Positions 25,408 through 35,584 of a stretch of 64,000 nt of DNA are shown in pieces. Numbering within the stretch: the stretch's first letter is position 1; each line of letters starts with the position of its first letter. The stretch comes from an uncultured Anaerolineae bacterium (lineage in GTDB: Bacteria > Chloroflexota > Anaerolineae > Aggregatilineales > Phototrophicaceae). A model generated the notes under the pieces. The model did not search any database, was not told the origin of the DNA, and saw nothing but the letters and a program-made list of their open reading frames with translations. The stretch covers positions 1-64,000 of the forward strand of contig CALKJO010000011.1 in the NCBI GenBank assembly GCA_937995825.1. The letters run 5' to 3'. A program made the position numbers and the translations under genes.

Positions 25408-26219
25408 TGCCCGCACACGCAGACCGGCACGTGCGGCGGGCAGATGCAGGCGGTCGCCGCGAGCTTGAACGCATCCTTGACGATCCGATCTTCCAGGCTG
25501 TGAAAGCTGATCACGCCCATCCGTCCGCCCGACGCCAGCAGGTCTAGCCCCGCTTCGATCCCGCGCTCGACCGCTGACAGCTCATCGTTGACGGCGATCC
25601 GCAGCGCCTGAAATGTCCGAGTCGCCGGATGGATGTCGCCCCAGAAGCGGCGCGGGATAGCGGACTCGACCGCCGCCGCCAGTGCGCGGGTGGTGTTGAT
25701 CGGGCGCGCCGCGATGATAGCGCGGGCGATGCGGCGGCTCTCGCGTTCTTCGCCGTAGCGAGAGAGGATGTCCGCCAGCGCTTCGGCTGTCAGCGTGTTG
25801 ACCAGATCGGCGGCGGTCATGCTCGGAGAACTCGGATCGAAGCGCATATCGAGCGGCGCATCGTGGCGGAAGGCGAATCCGCGCTCTGGCGTGTCCAACT
25901 GCATCGATGACACGCCGAGATCGAGCAGGATCAGATCGACCGCGTCCCAGCCATGTGACCGCGCCGCCTGCGCCATGTCTGCGTAGCTGGCATGAACCAA
26001 CCTGACCCGATCCCCGAACGGGGCGAGCGTCTCCGCCGCCAGCGCCAGCGCTGCCGGGTCGAGATCGAGTCCTAAAAGCGACCCGACGCCCGCGTCCAGC
26101 AGCGCGGCGCTGTGTCCGCCCGCGCCGACCGTCCCATCTAGCGCCCGAAGCGCGGCGCGATCCCGTTCAGGGGGGATCAGGTGCGCCAGGAGCGGCGCGA
26201 GCAGTACCGGAATGTGCAT
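25296..26219 (-). CDS. rsmH: 16S rRNA (cytosine1402-N4)-methyltransferase
   Basis: A 307-residue SAM-dependent methyltransferase that modifies C1402 in the ribosomal P site. It opens with HIPVLLAPLL and ALDGTVGAGGHSAALL (SAM-binding), then LILLDLGVSSMQLD, GFAFRHDAPLDMRFD, the basic block ARTFQALRIAVNDEL and FHSLEDRIVK, all RsmH signatures. A Cys-containing stretch (CICPPHVPVCVCG) matches the usual Cys cluster. In many bacteria rsmH heads the division cluster dcw; here it is the last gene of a leftward group starting at priA, 11 bases after the priA stop, with no division genes next to it. Confidence 0.95.
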   Translation of the reverse strand: MHIPVLLAPLLAHLIPPERDRAALRALDGTVGAGGHSAALLDAGVGSLLGLDLDPAALALAAETLAPFGDRVRLVHASYADMAQAARSHGWDAVDLILLDLGVSSMQLDTPERGFAFRHDAPLDMRFDPSSPSMTAADLVNTLTAEALADILSRYGEERESRRIARAIIAARPINTTRALAAAVESAIPRRFWGDIHPATRTFQALRIAVNDELSAVERGIEAGLDLLASGGRMGVISFHSLEDRIVKDAFKLAATACICPPHVPVCVCGHQASVRLVTRKPITADADETAANPRSRSAKLRVVAKL

Positions 26220-26230
26220 GGGTTATCCTG

Positions 26231-28687
<2,457 letters not shown>

Positions 28688-28719
28688 CCTGTTCAACCTG
28701 GATAGACAATCCAAGCACC

Positions 28720-28725
28720 ATTATA
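28720..28725 (-). promoter_or_regulatory. -10 box upstream of priA
   Basis: A perfect TATAAT on the minus strand, 32 bases before the priA ATG, in an A/T-rich gap after tadA. No matching -35 box is visible at the normal distance, so it is a partial promoter prediction. Confidence 0.45.
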
Positions 28726-28804
28726 CGATAGAACAAGTGTATTTGATCACACTGGAAAAGCCGTGCGCCGCTGCGTCGGAATGAATGGCAGGGATAAGGG
28801 AACT

Positions 28805-29254
28805 TTATTCGCGCAGTTGATTAAAAAAAGACTGAAGCAGCGCGGCGGCTTCCTCCGCCAGCACGCCCGCGAACACGTCTACGCGGTGGGGCAAACCGGG
28901 ATGTCGGAGCAGATCGACGACGCTGCCCGCTGCGCCGGTTTTCGGCTCTAACGCCGCGTAGACCAGGCGGGGAACGCGCGCCATGACCAGCGCGCCAGCG
29001 CACATCGGGCAGGGTTCGAGCGTGGAATAGAGAGTTACGTCGTCCAGCCGCCAGCGTCCGAGCCGAGCGGCAGCGGCGCGCAGCGCGATCATCTCGGCGT
29101 GCGCGGTGGGGTCAGAGTCGGCTTCGCGGCGGTTGCAGCCCGCGCCGATCACGCTGCCCTGATGCACCGCGACTGCGCCAATCGGGGCATCCCCCGCAGC
29201 GATGGCTTTTTCTGCCTCCGCCAGCGCCAGCCGCATGAAATCGAAATCGTTCAT
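28805..29254 (-). CDS. tadA: tRNA-specific adenosine deaminase
   Basis: A 149-residue zinc deaminase that converts A34 to inosine in the wobble position of tRNA-Arg. The motifs are HAEMIAL (zinc His and catalytic Glu) and PCPMCAGA (two zinc Cys). DFDFMRLALAEAEKA at the N-terminus is the usual opening. Length is normal. The start codon directly follows the stop of the 151-residue unknown gene, with no spacer, so they are likely coupled. Confidence 0.93.
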   Translation of the reverse strand: MNDFDFMRLALAEAEKAIAAGDAPIGAVAVHQGSVIGAGCNRREADSDPTAHAEMIALRAAAARLGRWRLDDVTLYSTLEPCPMCAGALVMARVPRLVYAALEPKTGAAGSVVDLLRHPGLPHRVDVFAGVLAEEAAALLQSFFNQLRE

Positions 29255-29710
29255 TCAGAACAGGGAAAGCTGCGTCGGCTCCGGGTCGGGATCGACCGGC
29301 GGAGTCTCCGGTCGGGTCGGCTGCTCGGACTCGACCAGCGCCGATTCGATCTGCGCAGCGGCTTCGGAGAGGGTGGCTTCGCCTTCTTTGAGCGCCGCGA
29401 CCGGATCGACGGGCGGCGCATCAGGCGGGGCGCCGTCCGGCGGCAGATCGACTCCGGTGAAGATCTTGCGCGGTTCGGACGGCAGAGCGGGCAGGTACTC
29501 CGGCGGCAGATCATCGGCGCGCATGGTGGCACGGATGAACAGCTCCTCCAGCTCCGAGTCAGAAAAGCCCGCCTTGATCAGCACGCTGCGCAGCGTGTCG
29601 GCGTTGTGCTGCGGCGACATGCCGTTAGCGACCTCGCGGACGACGTGCATGTAATGCACGCCCAAGCATTCGCGCCAGTCGTCCTCAAAGGGGTTATGGT
29701 TGTTGATCAT
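29255..29710 (-). CDS. Hypothetical acidic protein in the rnd-priA group
   Basis: A 151-residue protein of unknown function. The first 70 residues look folded and helical (NPFEDDWRECLGVHYMHVVREV, HNADTLRSVLIKAGFSDSELEELF); the rest is acidic and proline-rich (PPDGAPPDAPPVDP) and probably disordered, ending PTQLSLF, which resembles a beta-clamp-binding peptide (QLSLF). Its ATG overlaps the stop of the beta-CASP nuclease gene (ATGA) and its stop abuts the start of tadA, so it is translated as part of this group. No match is recognised. Confidence 0.7.
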   Translation of the reverse strand: MINNHNPFEDDWRECLGVHYMHVVREVANGMSPQHNADTLRSVLIKAGFSDSELEELFIRATMRADDLPPEYLPALPSEPRKIFTGVDLPPDGAPPDAPPVDPVAALKEGEATLSEAAAQIESALVESEQPTRPETPPVDPDPEPTQLSLF

Positions 29711-31125
29711 ACGGTGAACGTGTCTCCCCGATCCGGCATATCGACGGTCAGATCGTAGCGGTCGTGCAGCGCCAGCGCCAGCGACTCCTGCGCCTTCAGT
29801 TCGCCATGCACCAGCCAGACGCGGCGCAGCCTGCGCTCCGATGCCTGCTGGCACATCGCGCCGACCCAAGCGAGCAGTTCATCGCGGTCGGCATGACCGG
29901 AAAACCCATTCAAGACCTCGCAGCGCGCCCGATTGTGATACGGTTCTCCGAGGATGCGCACTTCCGGGACGCCCTCGACGATCCGCCGTCCAAGCGTCTG
30001 TTCCGCCTGCCAGCCGACGATCAGGATAGTTGTGCGCGGGTCTTCGATGCGATTTTTCAGATGATGCAGAACTCGCCCGGCTTCCATCATGCCGCTGGCG
30101 GCGATGATGATGGCGGGCTGGTTGAGGAAATTCAGGCGCTTGCTCTCCTCGACCGAGCGCGTATACGTCAGGCGCGAAAACCCGAAGGGATCGGTATTTT
30201 CATCGATCTTCGACATAAACGCCCGCATTTCGGCGTCGTAACATTCGGGATGGGAGCGGTAGACATTGGTCACATCGGCGGCAAGCGGGCTGTCCACGAA
30301 GATCGGCATGTTCGGGATGTCGCCTGCCTGCGCAAGCTGATGCAGCGCGTAGACCAACTGCTGCGTCCGCCCGACGGCGAAAGCGGGGATGATCACGCTG
30401 CCGCCGCGCTTATACGTGTCGTTGATGATCTGCTCCATCCGTTTGGTGTCGTCCTCGTAGGGTGGGTGCAGACGGTCGCCGTAGGTGCTTTCGAGGATCA
30501 GATAGTCGGCGGAGGCGATGGTCTGCGGATCGCGGATGATGGGAATACCTGCCCGCCCGATGTCGCCGCTGAACACCAGCCGCAGATCGCGCTTGTCGTC
30601 CTCATCCGCGATGTCCAGGACGACAAATGCGCTGCCGAGCATGTGACCCGCGTCGTGAAAGGTCAGCGTGACGCCAGGCAGCAGCGTATGCGCGCGGCTG
30701 TAGCTGAGCGAGGTGAAACAGCTGAGCGCGAGGATGGCATCCTCCTCGGTGTAGAGCGGCTCGACCGGGTTTTCGTGGTGCTTACGCTTCTTGTTGACAA
30801 ATTCGGCGTCGCGCTCGTGGATATGCCCGCTGTCGCGCAGCATCGCGCCGCACAGATCGCGCGTGGCGTGGGTGCAGAGGATCGCGCCGTCGAATCCCTG
30901 TTTGACCAGGTTGGGCAGGTTGCCGGCATGGTCGATATGGGCGTGCGACAGCACCACAGCGTCAATCGACGCCGGATCGAACGGGAACTCCCGATTGATC
31001 CGGAAGGCGTCGGCGCGTTTGCCCTGATAGAGTCCGCAGTCGAGCAGGATGCGTTTGCCATTGACTTCGATCAGGTGCTGCGAGCCGGTGACGGTGCGGG
31101 CGGCTCCATAAAAGGTGATGCGCAT
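29707..31125 (-). CDS. Metallo-beta-lactamase/beta-CASP RNA nuclease-like protein
   Basis: A 472-residue enzyme of the CPSF73/Ysh1-like group. The metallo-beta-lactamase motifs are SHAHIDHAGNLP (dinuclear zinc), HDAGHMLGSAF and FSGDIGR; the beta-CASP motifs are ESTYGDR, SGMMEAGR and the final FSGHADRDEL with the last zinc His. The family cuts or trims RNA in the cytoplasm. The open frame extends to 31206, but ATG 31125 follows GAGGG by 6 bases and starts MRITFYGAARTVTGS as the family does. It begins 8 bases after RNase D, and both are RNA-processing enzymes. Confidence 0.92.
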   Translation of the reverse strand: MRITFYGAARTVTGSQHLIEVNGKRILLDCGLYQGKRADAFRINREFPFDPASIDAVVLSHAHIDHAGNLPNLVKQGFDGAILCTHATRDLCGAMLRDSGHIHERDAEFVNKKRKHHENPVEPLYTEEDAILALSCFTSLSYSRAHTLLPGVTLTFHDAGHMLGSAFVVLDIADEDDKRDLRLVFSGDIGRAGIPIIRDPQTIASADYLILESTYGDRLHPPYEDDTKRMEQIINDTYKRGGSVIIPAFAVGRTQQLVYALHQLAQAGDIPNMPIFVDSPLAADVTNVYRSHPECYDAEMRAFMSKIDENTDPFGFSRLTYTRSVEESKRLNFLNQPAIIIAASGMMEAGRVLHHLKNRIEDPRTTILIVGWQAEQTLGRRIVEGVPEVRILGEPYHNRARCEVLNGFSGHADRDELLAWVGAMCQQASERRLRRVWLVHGELKAQESLALALHDRYDLTVDMPDRGDTFTV

Positions 31126-31132
31126 GATGCCC

Positions 31133-32266
31133 TCATTTTCTATGCTGACGCAGGACGCGAAGAATCGCCTCCCCGTGCGCTGACACGCGCCATTCGCCCA
31201 TGCCATGCAGATCGCGGAGCTGGTCGAGCGAGTCCGGGTTGCGTTCAGCGATCTGCCAGAGCGTATCTTTGGTGAGGATCACGTCGGGGTCGAGTCCATG
31301 TGCCTGCGCCTGCGTTCGCCGCCATGCGCGCAGCGCCGTATAGCGCAGGACGGTCACCGGATCATTGGGCGGCGGGAGTCTCGGCGGCGGCGGCGGGACG
31401 GCAGTCAGTCCGCGATTGACCGCGCTGAGCAGGTCAGCGCTGAAATGCTCCAGCATGAAGATCGGGATGTCCTCCAGATCGCACAGGTCGGCTTCGGACT
31501 GCGGCATCAGGCGCGCCAATGTCGACAGCGCCTTATCGGTCAGCACGCGGTACACAGGCAGATCGACCGTTTTGGCAATGGTTTCGCGCAGCAGATAGAC
31601 TTCGCGCAGCACCGCCGTCTGGCGCGGGCTGAGCTGAAGCGGCAGGGCGATGCGCCAGTAGCCTTCTGGATCGAAGCTTGGCGTCGACGGCGTCAGCGCG
31701 CACAGTTCGGCGAACACCTCCTGCGCGTGTCGCCAGCGCTTCAGCCGGACGAGTTCGGCGGTCAGCTTGTCGCGCAGCCGCAGCAGGTAATGCGTGTCCA
31801 TCTGCGCATAGCGCAGGCTCTCCGGCGCGAGCGGGCGCTCGCCCCAGTTGTCGCGCTGGTGGCTTTTGTCGAGCGCAGCGCCGAAATAATGCTCGGTCAG
31901 ATCGCTCAGCCCGATGCGGCGAAACCCGCAGATGCGCGCCGCCGACAGCGTGTCAAAAAGGGTCGCAAAGCTGAAACCGAAATCGCGCTTGAGCGCCATG
32001 ACATCGTTTTCAGCGGCATGGGCAACCTTTTCGATGGCGGGGTCAGCCATGATCGCGCCGAGCGGCGCTAGATCGATGCCCGCCAGCGGATCGATGATGA
32101 AATCCGCCGAGTCGGTCGAAAGCTGGATCAGGCAGACGCGCTCGCGGTAGGCATGGAGCGAATTGGACTCGGTATCGAGCGCGATACGGGGGACGCGGGT
32201 CAACGCATCGGCAAGAGCGCGCAGTTGATCATCGGTATCGATATAGGTGAAGGGGATCATATCCAT
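31133..32266 (-). CDS. rnd: Ribonuclease D-like 3'-5' exonuclease
   Basis: A 377-residue exonuclease that trims tRNA precursors. The DEDD-type catalytic residues are visible in order: ALDTESNSL, HAAENDVMAL and YAQMDTHYLL (Tyr-Asp, so DEDDy). The C-terminal HRDC domain, which binds nucleic acid, covers roughly residues 300-375 (LRAWRRTQAQAHGLDPD, LHGMGEWRV). The start overlaps the end of corA by 10 bases. Length is typical. It is likely co-transcribed with the downstream beta-CASP nuclease. Confidence 0.93.
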   Translation of the reverse strand: MDMIPFTYIDTDDQLRALADALTRVPRIALDTESNSLHAYRERVCLIQLSTDSADFIIDPLAGIDLAPLGAIMADPAIEKVAHAAENDVMALKRDFGFSFATLFDTLSAARICGFRRIGLSDLTEHYFGAALDKSHQRDNWGERPLAPESLRYAQMDTHYLLRLRDKLTAELVRLKRWRHAQEVFAELCALTPSTPSFDPEGYWRIALPLQLSPRQTAVLREVYLLRETIAKTVDLPVYRVLTDKALSTLARLMPQSEADLCDLEDIPIFMLEHFSADLLSAVNRGLTAVPPPPPRLPPPNDPVTVLRYTALRAWRRTQAQAHGLDPDVILTKDTLWQIAERNPDSLDQLRDLHGMGEWRVSAHGEAILRVLRQHRK

Positions 32267-33174
32267 CGGCGGCGTCTGAAAATGATGAGCATGATCACCG
32301 CCAGCACCAGCATCATGCCTGCGATCAGCCAGAAGGCTTCGGGATGTTCATCGAGCGGCAGATCGACATTCATGCCGTAGATGCTGGAGAGCAGTGTCAG
32401 CGGCAGCATCGTCACTGACATGACCGTCAGGATGCGGATGATCGCGTTCAGCCGGTGGTTGATCAGGCGGTCGGCGGTCTCGGAGATGCCGGCGATGATC
32501 TCGAAGTCCTCATCGATCATGTCGCGCAGGGTGTGGATGTGGTCAACGATGTCTCCGAAGTATTCATCCAGCTCTTCCTGGATGATCGGGCGCTCGACGC
32601 GCTCCAGGTTTTCCAGAATCGGCACCTGCTGGCGAATGATGCGGCGCAGGGCGATGATGTCGCGGCGAATGACCGCGATGTCGCGGATGAGCTGCATGTC
32701 CTCGTCGGTGAAGAGGCGCTCCTCGACGCGGCGGATGTTCTGATCGACCTTGCGCAGGATCGGAAAGCAGTAATCGACCAGCTTATCGACGATCACGTAA
32801 AAGGTGTGGCTGGCGCTGGCATCGAGCAGCTTCTGCCGCGCTTCGGTCTGCGACTGACAGCTATCATACAGCTCTTTGAGCGGCTTGAGCGAGCCGTCAT
32901 GCAGGGTGATGACGAAGCCGCGCCCGACGAAGAAATTGACCTCGCTCTGGCGCGTCAGGCGATGCGTCGAGTCCCACAGCGGGAAGTGCATGACGATGAA
33001 GAGATAATCCTCCGCGTCGTCGATTTTCGGGCGTTCGTCCGGGCTGAGCGAGTCTTCCAGGTTGAGCGGATGGAAATAGGGATAGAGCCGCTTCAGGGCG
33101 TCGATGTCCTGCTGCGTGGGGTGGATGATATTGATCCAGCTTGTTCGTGTGCCGACGAGCCGATAGAGCGCCAT
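32257..33174 (-). CDS. corA: CorA-family divalent metal channel
   Basis: A 305-residue Mg2+ (or Co2+/Ni2+) channel subunit, a homopentamer in known members. A large N-terminal cytoplasmic domain is followed by two membrane helices; the pore signature GMN is in SIYGMNVDLP near residue 265, and the protein ends in a basic tail (FRRRRWI). LNLEDSLSPDERPKID near residue 40 is a typical CorA motif. It overlaps rnd by 10 bases. It heads the minus-strand group of RNA and DNA genes, without an evident functional link. Confidence 0.93.
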   Translation of the reverse strand: MALYRLVGTRTSWINIIHPTQQDIDALKRLYPYFHPLNLEDSLSPDERPKIDDAEDYLFIVMHFPLWDSTHRLTRQSEVNFFVGRGFVITLHDGSLKPLKELYDSCQSQTEARQKLLDASASHTFYVIVDKLVDYCFPILRKVDQNIRRVEERLFTDEDMQLIRDIAVIRRDIIALRRIIRQQVPILENLERVERPIIQEELDEYFGDIVDHIHTLRDMIDEDFEIIAGISETADRLINHRLNAIIRILTVMSVTMLPLTLLSSIYGMNVDLPLDEHPEAFWLIAGMMLVLAVIMLIIFRRRRWI

Positions 33175-33232
33175 AATACATGGATTATGCGCCCTGCTTG
33201 GTATCTGCGCAAGCGCGGGCGCGCGGGTGGGA

Positions 33233-34699
33233 TCAGGTGGCGGCGGCGCGCTGCCCGATACGGCGGATCAAGCCGGAGAAGATCAGACTGTGAAGCGGAT
33301 AGAGGACAACCCAGTAGAGCAGACCGAGCAAGCCTTTGGGGGCGAAAAAAGCGGTCTGCGTCAGCAGGGTGCTGCCGTCGTCCATCGGTTCCGCCTTGAA
33401 CTGCAGCCAGGCGAGACCAGGGACTTTCATTTCAGCGCGCAGGCGCAGCAGGCGATCCGGTTCAACGGCTTCGACGCGCCAGAAATCGAGCGCGTCGCCC
33501 ACGCGGACATCAGTCGGATGCCGCCGCCCGCGCCGCATCCCGACGCCGCCGATCAGCCGATCCAGCATCCCGCGCAGCCGCCACGCCCAGTTGAAATACA
33601 GCCAGCCGGTCGCCCCGCCCAGGCTGGTGAAAGCGCGAAAAACGGCGCTGGGCGGCGCGCTGACGATGAGCTTGCGCCGCTCCAGGATCATGCCTTCGTG
33701 CGTGGTCAGAACGGCGGGCTGGTGATTCGGCTGGCTGCTGATCAGCGCGTCCGACCAACTGGTTTCGACTTCGCTGGCGGCGAGCTTTTCCAGCGCGCGG
33801 CTGACGGCAGTCGCGAAATTTACCGGTTCGATCTGCGGGAAGATGCGGCGGGCGGTGTCGTCCTTGACGATCACCTCGTTGCGCAGCCCTTCGATCAGCG
33901 GGCGGGCGATGTCGCTGTGAATCGGCGTCACCCAATGCACCCAATACGATGAGAGGCGCGGCGTCAGCACTGGCACGGGGATGAGGATGCGGCGCAGCCC
34001 GCGCGCTTCGGCATAGCCGAGGATCATATCGCGGTAGGTGACCACTTCAGCGCCGCCGATCTCGATGATCTGCCCGATGCTTTCGGGCGTAGCCAGGGCG
34101 CCGACCAGGTAATTGAGCGTGTCGCGGATCGAGATCGGCTGAATGCGCGTGTAGACCCAGCGCGGGCAGATCATGATCGGGACGCGCTCGGTCAGGTAGC
34201 GGATCATCTCGAAAGACAGGCTGCCCGATCCGACGATCACGCCGGCGCGAAACTCGGTGACCGGCACAGCCGACTCGCGCAGCGCATCTCCGGTTTGCTG
34301 GCGCGAGCGCAGATGCTGCGAGAGCTGCGCCGAGGAGTCGCCCAAGCCGCCCAGATAAATGATGCGCTTGACGCCCTGACGCTGCGCAACCGCGCCGAAA
34401 TTACGGGCGGCGTGGATGTCGCGAGCGTGAAAGTCGTCGCCGGCGCGCATACTGTGAATCAGATAGTAGGCGACTTCCACGTTTGCCAGCGCCGCGTCGA
34501 GCGTGCCGCTTTGAAGCACATCCCCTTGAACAACTTGCACCTGCGAAAGCCAGGCGCGCCCTTCGATGCGCACCGGATCGCGCACCAGTACGCGGACGCG
34601 GTAGCCCGCCGCCAGCAGCGCCGGGACGAGTCTGCCGCCAACATAGCCGGTCACGCCGGTCACGAGGATGAGGGGGGAAGGGGGGTGGCGATCCGTCAT
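33233..34699 (-). CDS. NAD(P)-binding SDR-like protein with DUF2867 domain
   Basis: A 488-residue two-domain protein. The N-terminal 300 residues are an atypical short-chain dehydrogenase/NmrA-like Rossmann fold: VTGVTGYVGGRLVPALL binds the dinucleotide, with YLIHSMRAG and RIIYLGGLG further on. The C-terminal 170 residues match DUF2867, an SRPBCC-like domain (LRLRAEMKVPGLAWLQF, TLLTQTAFFAPKGL). Such fusions are common and uncharacterised. A GAGGT lies 10 bases before the ATG, and an extended -10 box lies at 34745-34753. It shares its upstream region with the divergent Rieske operon. Confidence 0.88.
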   Translation of the reverse strand: MTDRHPPSPLILVTGVTGYVGGRLVPALLAAGYRVRVLVRDPVRIEGRAWLSQVQVVQGDVLQSGTLDAALANVEVAYYLIHSMRAGDDFHARDIHAARNFGAVAQRQGVKRIIYLGGLGDSSAQLSQHLRSRQQTGDALRESAVPVTEFRAGVIVGSGSLSFEMIRYLTERVPIMICPRWVYTRIQPISIRDTLNYLVGALATPESIGQIIEIGGAEVVTYRDMILGYAEARGLRRILIPVPVLTPRLSSYWVHWVTPIHSDIARPLIEGLRNEVIVKDDTARRIFPQIEPVNFATAVSRALEKLAASEVETSWSDALISSQPNHQPAVLTTHEGMILERRKLIVSAPPSAVFRAFTSLGGATGWLYFNWAWRLRGMLDRLIGGVGMRRGRRHPTDVRVGDALDFWRVEAVEPDRLLRLRAEMKVPGLAWLQFKAEPMDDGSTLLTQTAFFAPKGLLGLLYWVVLYPLHSLIFSGLIRRIGQRAAAT

Positions 34700-34744
34700 T
34701 GCTAGTTGACCTCTTTAGAGACGCGATTGGGTGTTGTTGGTATC

Positions 34745-34753
34745 AGTATAGCA
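34745..34753 (-). promoter_or_regulatory. Extended -10 promoter for the DUF2867 gene
   Basis: On the minus strand TGCTATACT combines the TGn extension with a near-consensus TATACT box, 46 bases before the start codon. The -35 region is weak (TTCCAT at 16 bases), as is usual for extended -10 promoters. Confidence 0.5.
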
Positions 34754-34828
34754 GGAAGCGCGCCGCATGGAATCCAGAACGCGTTTTGACAGCGCCGGTC
34801 ATTTGTGATACATTTTACAAAGACCAGC

Positions 34829-34857
34829 AGTGAAGCTGATACATTCTTAGTGAAGCT
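34829..34857 (+). repeat. Paired direct repeats AGTGAAGCT upstream of the Rieske operon
   Basis: AGTGAAGCT occurs at 34829-34837 and 34849-34857, exactly 20 bases apart, so both lie on one face of the helix. GATACATT is also repeated, at 34807 and 34838. The second copy ends about 22 bases before the extended -10 box, where an activator touching RNA polymerase would bind. Likely a regulatory site; the protein is unknown. Confidence 0.55.
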
Positions 34858-34878
34858 CTATCTAAAAGCCGAACTAGG

Positions 34879-34887
34879 TGCTACAAT
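34879..34887 (+). promoter_or_regulatory. Extended -10 promoter for the Rieske/cytochrome operon
   Basis: TGCTACAAT has the TGn extension and TACAAT, a five-of-six match to the -10 consensus. It ends 51 bases before the Rieske ATG. No good -35 hexamer is seen, consistent with an activator acting at the direct repeats just upstream. Confidence 0.55.
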
Positions 34888-34938
34888 GACGGTATAGAAG
34901 CCGTCCCCAGCATCTAAGATCGAGGAGGTTGTTTCAAG

Positions 34939-35532
34939 ATGGCGACCCTCACCGCGCGCGAGTCAAAAGCCGCCGTTGTGTCAAAGCCAGCTAAAGCCGA
35001 GGTCAAGGTTGAGGTCAGCGCGCCCAGCCGCCGTGAATTTCTGTATTACATCTGGGGCGCATCCATCGTACTGTTATTGGGACAGGCGGGAGCGGGTCTC
35101 ATCTGGTTTGCGCTGCCGCGTTTCAAAGAGGGGACGTTCGGCGGCCTGTTCACGCTGACTCCCGATAAACTGCCTGCGCCGGGCAATCCGCCGTATCAAG
35201 AGGCGTCCGGGCGTTTCTGGGTATCCAACACCGATCAGGGCGTGGTCACGCTGTACGGCGTCTGCACGCATCTAGGCTGTTTGCCGAAATGGTCAGAGAC
35301 CAACTTCCGCTTTGAATGCCCGTGTCACGGTTCGAAATTTGCGCTCAACGGCGACTATATCGAGGGTCCCGCGCCGCGCAACCTGGATCGCTTTGTGGCG
35401 ACGGTCTTTTTCACAGACGGCACGTCGGCGCAGATGGACAGCGCCGGCAATCCGATCCCGCTGGAAGGCAAGACGGTGGAGCGCATCGAGGTCAACACCG
35501 GCGCGCGGATCAATGGCAAAACGCACTCGTAA
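34939..35532 (+). CDS. Rieske iron-sulfur protein of a cytochrome bc-type complex
   Basis: A 197-residue protein carrying the 2Fe-2S cluster that takes an electron from quinol. A basic N-terminal tail is followed by one membrane helix (about residues 38-58), and the soluble domain has both cluster motifs: CTHLGC and CPCHGSKF, each giving one Cys and one His plus the disulfide Cys pair. GAGGAGG precedes the ATG by 10 bases. It is the first gene of a three-gene operon with cytochrome b and a diheme cytochrome c, which together form the quinol:cytochrome c (or alternative acceptor) oxidoreductase. Confidence 0.95.
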   Translation: MATLTARESKAAVVSKPAKAEVKVEVSAPSRREFLYYIWGASIVLLLGQAGAGLIWFALPRFKEGTFGGLFTLTPDKLPAPGNPPYQEASGRFWVSNTDQGVVTLYGVCTHLGCLPKWSETNFRFECPCHGSKFALNGDYIEGPAPRNLDRFVATVFFTDGTSAQMDSAGNPIPLEGKTVERIEVNTGARINGKTHS

Positions 35533-35584
35533 ATGAAGGCATTCACGAACATTGTTAGACGAGTTCGCCTGAGGAGATGAACTT

